DNA of 64,000 nucleotides from Ceriagrion tenellum (Eukaryota > Arthropoda > Insecta > Odonata > Coenagrionidae): positions 147,149,941 through 147,213,940 of the forward strand of contig OY720636.1 of assembly GCA_963169105.1 (NCBI GenBank), given 5' to 3'. The notes under the pieces were generated by a model, which worked only from the letters and a program-made list of their open reading frames with translations, was not told the origin of the DNA and did not search any database. Within the stretch, counting starts at the first letter, position 1, and each line of letters opens with the position of its first letter. A program made the position numbers and the translations under genes. Shown piece by piece: positions 60,130-64,000 of this stretch.

Positions 60130-60855
60130 TTGTTGAGCCAGACTATGAGGTGCTTGGCGGCAAAGAGCTGCATTTAGGAATGTACGATTATGAGGAAGAA
60201 CCGAGATATAGTTAACCGGATATTTCAGCATTAAAATATTAAGTAATATTGTGATGGTTTTATTATACAAATACCTTTTTTATATCATTTTAGAGTTCGT
60301 GAGGATAACAGCGAGTAGATTTGTAACTATATGCAGCGATTTAATTTCAGTTTGAGTAAGATTTAGTATATAATAGCAATAGCATCTGATTCTGTTATTA
60401 TAAAATCGGTTTCCCTTATCATATATTCGTGATTTTCGTGCAATCTCGCAATACATAAGGAGGACACCACTTTTCATTGGTGCAACATATGTATGCGTTA
60501 TCTGTTGATTGAGGAACTCACCTCATATTTACTCTGAGGTGAAGTTTATTCTTTATCTCCGCTGGGATTGTGACTCTCATCCCAACTCCTTAGGCATTAC
60601 CTCGAATCACTCCAAGACATACTATCGTTGTATAAACGTAGCTGTATGGGATCTAAATCTGGTATAGAGTCTGTTTCGAAGGGATTACAAATGGTGGGCG
60701 CGTAATCTAGTTGTGGCCAATAACTGTAGTGAATACTTCGCTATCTAGTGCAGAATAATTGCACTCGTTAATTTTTTCATTACGTTTCTCAAAATACTAT
60801 CTGAGAAATGCAATCCGGAATGCAATGCGGAAGCTGATTCTAATTTGAATGCTTA
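60130..60855. other. AT-rich spacer between the two direct repeats
   Basis: No coding or terminal-repeat features seen. CTCATATTTACTCTGAGGTG near 60522 can fold weakly. Confidence 0.4.
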
Positions 60856-60858
60856 TAC

Positions 60859-60974
60859 GACGCACCAGTGATTAACGATGGGTCATATTTAATTATGGCT
60901 CTGACCACCCAATTAGCTATGCTCCTTGCGTGCCCGTGCGTGTTTTATTTGGAAAATGAAGTAAATTTGGTGGC
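60859..60974 (+). repeat. ~115-bp direct repeat, copy 2, upstream of THAP exon
   Basis: Second copy of the block at 60006-60121. It ends about 34 bp before the ATG of the THAP-type exon, so it occupies the place of a promoter or transposon terminal region. Confidence 0.85.
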
Positions 60975-61007
60975 TTTTCGCGTTCGGCTTAAATAAAAAA
61001 ATTAATA

Positions 61008-61121
61008 ATGCCTTGCTTAAACAGAACATGCTTCGTACCAGGCTGCAAAATAGGGTATGCGTCAACGAGGAGCCAAAATAGGAGACGTGGATTGACAAAT
61101 AAGAATCTGTTCAAGGCGGTG
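61008..61121 (+). CDS. first exon of a THAP-domain protein (possibly P-element-type transposase)
   Basis: ATG at 61008 opens 38 codons: MPCLNRTCFVPGCKIGYAST, RSQNRRR and a final KNLFKAV, then a splice donor GTG|GTAAGT (GT at 61122-61123, phase 0). CFVPGCKxGY followed by LFKA is the start of a THAP zinc finger (C2CH type, first pair C-x4-C), very similar to the N-termini of P-element and THAP9-like transposases and many THAP genes. THAP domains bind DNA site-specifically. The second half (W...C-x2-H-F) should be in the next exon; at about 61470-61590 a frame ends ...MYIHAVHFSDKQ, which loosely resembles it but lacks the cysteine. It could be a gene or a transposon remnant. Confidence 0.6.
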
Positions 61122-61129
61122 GTAAGTGC

Positions 61130-63200
61130 ATTTCTTTATTTCTTTTTACCTTCACTGCAATGATGGCCTTTGAGAATACTCATGAAGTCACCTCGCATTA
61201 TTATTAAATTTACATATAGCGATATTCACGAAGTGCTAAGAAGTTAATTGTGCATTTGTGTAATTAAATTTGGAGAGGAATCAAATATATCTGTAGACCA
61301 GACGATATTAAAAAAGTGTATAATTACGTCCCGCGTGTAGTACTACATTTTTAATCCACTGCCCATTGCCTTATGATTAATTGTAAGTAAAACACATGTA
61401 TATTCATGGTAAAACCGGTAAGAAGTGTTTATTAACAACCTGTCGACTGTATTTACATTTGAACTTCCGTCTTTCATCACTAGGCCAAAAAGTTGATTGT
61501 TTACGGAATTCTAGACAAGAGTTTTTGGCTACGAGATTACAATCCATAATGTATATTCATGCGGTTCATTTTTCTGATAAACAGAAGTGAAAACTTGTAA
61601 CAATAGTTACCATTTCTTAAAGTTTTTAGAGGAAATTTTAAGCTGTTCATTAACGATTGCTGTCAAGTTCGGAATATTACGGTAATTTTGTGGCATAGAT
61701 CTCTATGTTTCTTATTTAAGTTAAAAACCTAATTTGACCTTCATTCGTTCAAACCAATGGCTAACTTTCCCAGAAAGGTAAGGATTTTTTGTCACCTAAA
61801 AATGAGCATGTAATTTTGGGAACAATACATTGCACCTCAAAGTCTAGATTTACATTCTACACTACAATGATTAACCTGCATGCTTCATCCAATCCTTAGT
61901 GTTTGACAGGATTTAAAAGTGATATAGCAGAATTTATGATGAAATTTCAGCAAACGTCCACAACGTCAGCCTTCCTCTAATTCGTTCATGCCTTTTGTCC
62001 GCACCATAATATTTTACACTATAGTATTAATCTTCATAACTCCATGACTGTTCATCGGATTCACACGAAACATACATCATCATTTATATAATTTTCTTTT
62101 AGGTTCAATTAATGTGTAGGATAAATGTTGAATACAAATTCTGGTCTAATTTTTGACGTTAGAAGGCAAAAGCGCTAAGTTTTAGCCCTACGGAGACATG
62201 TGTAACTTTGACGTCTAATGAATGATGAGCCCACCAAAGGCCTCGCCTTGTTTTTTATAAAACAATTAATTTAACATAAAATGAGAAGGCAACTCCAGCG
62301 AAATGATGAGAATTTACGGTGGAAATTTTAAGAGGGAGATAACAGTCTGAGCATCCTGGTGCCATGAGGTAAAGTTGTAGAGAAAAAGTAAGGTTTATGA
62401 ATTTGAGCATCATGCCTAAAACTGCTAACTACATTCATTACAATTTCGATACTTTCAAACGCATTGCTTTGCAGTTGTTACACGCCAAAGTTACAAATGT
62501 CGCCGTAGCACCCAACAAACGGAACCTTTTCACTCTAGCGCCGAAAGCAAGCCCTAGATTTGTTTTCACAATTATTCTACACATGAATTGAATAGAAAAC
62601 AATATTATCTAAATGGTGATGAGCATATCACGGAACCGCCACGATGTGAGAATCACGAAACCCCCTTGGAGTTATTGAGGTTGAAACTCGGGTGTACAGG
62701 ATTTTGGCACGTGTAGCAGAGACAATAGTATAGGCGTGAGCATATGGAAGGATGAAATGACGTCATGGCAATCAGAGAACGTTTAGCGGAAGCAGACAAA
62801 TGTTAATTATAGTTATTTAAAGCTAATATATACAACAGCTCGACTAAAATGCTGCAAAATAACTACATAACTAAAATTAAGAACCAGTAACTATGCGATT
62901 TCTACAATAAACCTGCATAAAAATTTTTATGATAAATCTCCATTAAAGTAAAAGCTTCTCTGTTTTCCAGAGGCTCATTGATTAAGAAAGCGCTTGAATG
63001 TCCTATCCCATAGATCTGATCACAGTACTTTATCACAGACAGCAGGTACTGCGATGAGCTTAACCTGAAGATAATGTTATCTGACATCGAAAAGCGTTGT
63101 TAATCGATGAAAATGTGGAAAAGAAGGAAAGCTTATTTTGATTCTATAAAACAGAAACCTTATAATATGCATCACAAATATGATAAATATTACATATTTC
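61130..63200. other. AT-rich stretch, intronic or intergenic
   Basis: Apart from the possible degraded THAP second half near 61470-61590, no features were recognised. Confidence 0.35.
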
Positions 63201-63214
63201 ACCGGACGATAAAA

Positions 63215-63410
63215 TGGTGTAATAAAAAACCTCCGAGAGGCCATTCGTGAGAAAGGGCCGTCGTCAGAGGGAGATTTGAATTTGGTTTTGAAAAGGAGAG
63301 CGCTGCGAATGCGACTGGGATGCCGACGCGTGGCTCCATCTGTGAGCCCGCATTGGAAACCATTTGAGAGGAGAGAGAGACAGAGAGCGGGAATTTGCTC
63401 TCAGAATTTG
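63215..63410. other. small GC/GA-rich patch
   Basis: Moderately CG-rich (GCCGACGCGTGGCTCC near 63322) and GA-rich (GAGAGGAGAGAGAGACAG near 63368). Similar in character to the islands upstream. Confidence 0.4.
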
Positions 63411-63419
63411 AAATAATTC

Positions 63420-64000
63420 GATTTATTTGAACATTTTTCCATCTCATTTTTACAGCAAAGTTTCGAAGAACCAAGAAAAAAAACAAAATACCCAATCATC
63501 ATATCTGTTCAAATAGTTCGAATCACTTGAGTTAAAATCTCAAAATAAGTTCCTATGCTCCAAGCCCACCAAAGAGCTTCAACAATCCTCCAAAAAAATT
63601 AATAATATAAAAAGCATATTTTCTCTGTCCATCTCTCAGAAAATTCCGATAAGAAAATAAACGTATCGAGTTCATTTCATTCACATGTATAATTTTTACA
63701 TCGTGCATCATTAAATTTGAAATACTTCGTGAACCAATTCGAGTCTAATGCCAAGCGAAAGGCAACGTGAATGCTGTTTTAATTTCAAATTCGTGTAATT
63801 ACGAGAAAAAAAATCGATAAATTGCTCAAAATTCCGCTATTTTGGTAAATCATCCCCTTGACGACCGCCAATATGCACCGGTGTCGAAACTCTCATGAAT
63901 AGATCGAGAAACTGAATGGCCATGACAAGTCAACTGAGAGCTTTAAGTAGCTTGTCAGAAGGGAAGGATTTCTTCGAATAGAACCCTTCTTAGATAAAGA
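63420..64000. other. AT-rich non-coding end of window
   Basis: Nothing recognised. Confidence 0.4.

Overview
The window looks like nuclear DNA from an arthropod with a large, repeat-rich genome. An insect is most likely, but a chelicerate or crustacean cannot be excluded. The background is AT-rich and broken by short GC/CpG-rich, strand-skewed islands. There are no operons, no ribosome-binding-site logic and no long host reading frame. Most of the roughly 130 possible open frames are chance. The recognisable content is transposable-element (TE) debris, plus two short exon-like pieces with good splice sites. No complete host protein-coding gene, tRNA, rRNA or CRISPR array is visible.

Layout. 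1-9.6 kb: unassigned AT-rich DNA, GC-rich islands at about 2.6-3.7 and 7.3-7.8 kb, and one LINE 3' tail. 9.7-11.5 kb: a Penelope-like GIY-YIG fragment, then a 5'-truncated LINE ending in a (GATGTA)n tail. 13-24 kb: five GC-rich islands, a decayed hAT-like element abutting a tRNA-derived SINE, and three small inverted pairs with hammerhead-ribozyme-like cores. 24-30.3 kb: a Charlie-like hAT remnant, a 10-bp-period minisatellite, and a minus-strand LINE pseudogene split by a 510-bp hAT deletion derivative with matching 8-bp target duplications. 31-41.4 kb: a foldback MITE, LINE fragments, two SINE families (one copy with an 11-bp perfect target duplication), a 118-bp orphan exon candidate at 36.0 kb and a mariner-like transposase tail. 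42-53.6 kb: GC islands, a perfect 25-bp hairpin, the best-preserved LINE (RT with FADD box, 46.5-48.7 kb), and a Penelope-like element tail between inverted copies of its terminal repeat. 54.8-61.1 kb: a possible LINE tail, an internally deleted piggyBac element bounded by TTAA (55.84-58.16 kb), hammerhead-like motifs, a 61-bp tandem duplication, and a THAP-type zinc-finger first exon preceded by a duplicated ~115-bp block.

How parts relate. Elements sit inside one another (hAT in LINE, SINE in a LINE tail, SINE beside a hAT end), so relative ages can be ordered. Three LINE fragments on both strands belong to one CR1/L2-like family, and two more tails carry the same 3' signature. The most unusual recurring signal is a compact CTGA(N)GA...(G)AAAC-palindrome motif, often in inverted pairs. 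It matches the known layout of Penelope-type terminal repeats carrying hammerhead ribozymes and is the best candidate here for a functional RNA. All family assignments come from reading motifs by eye; no database search was possible.
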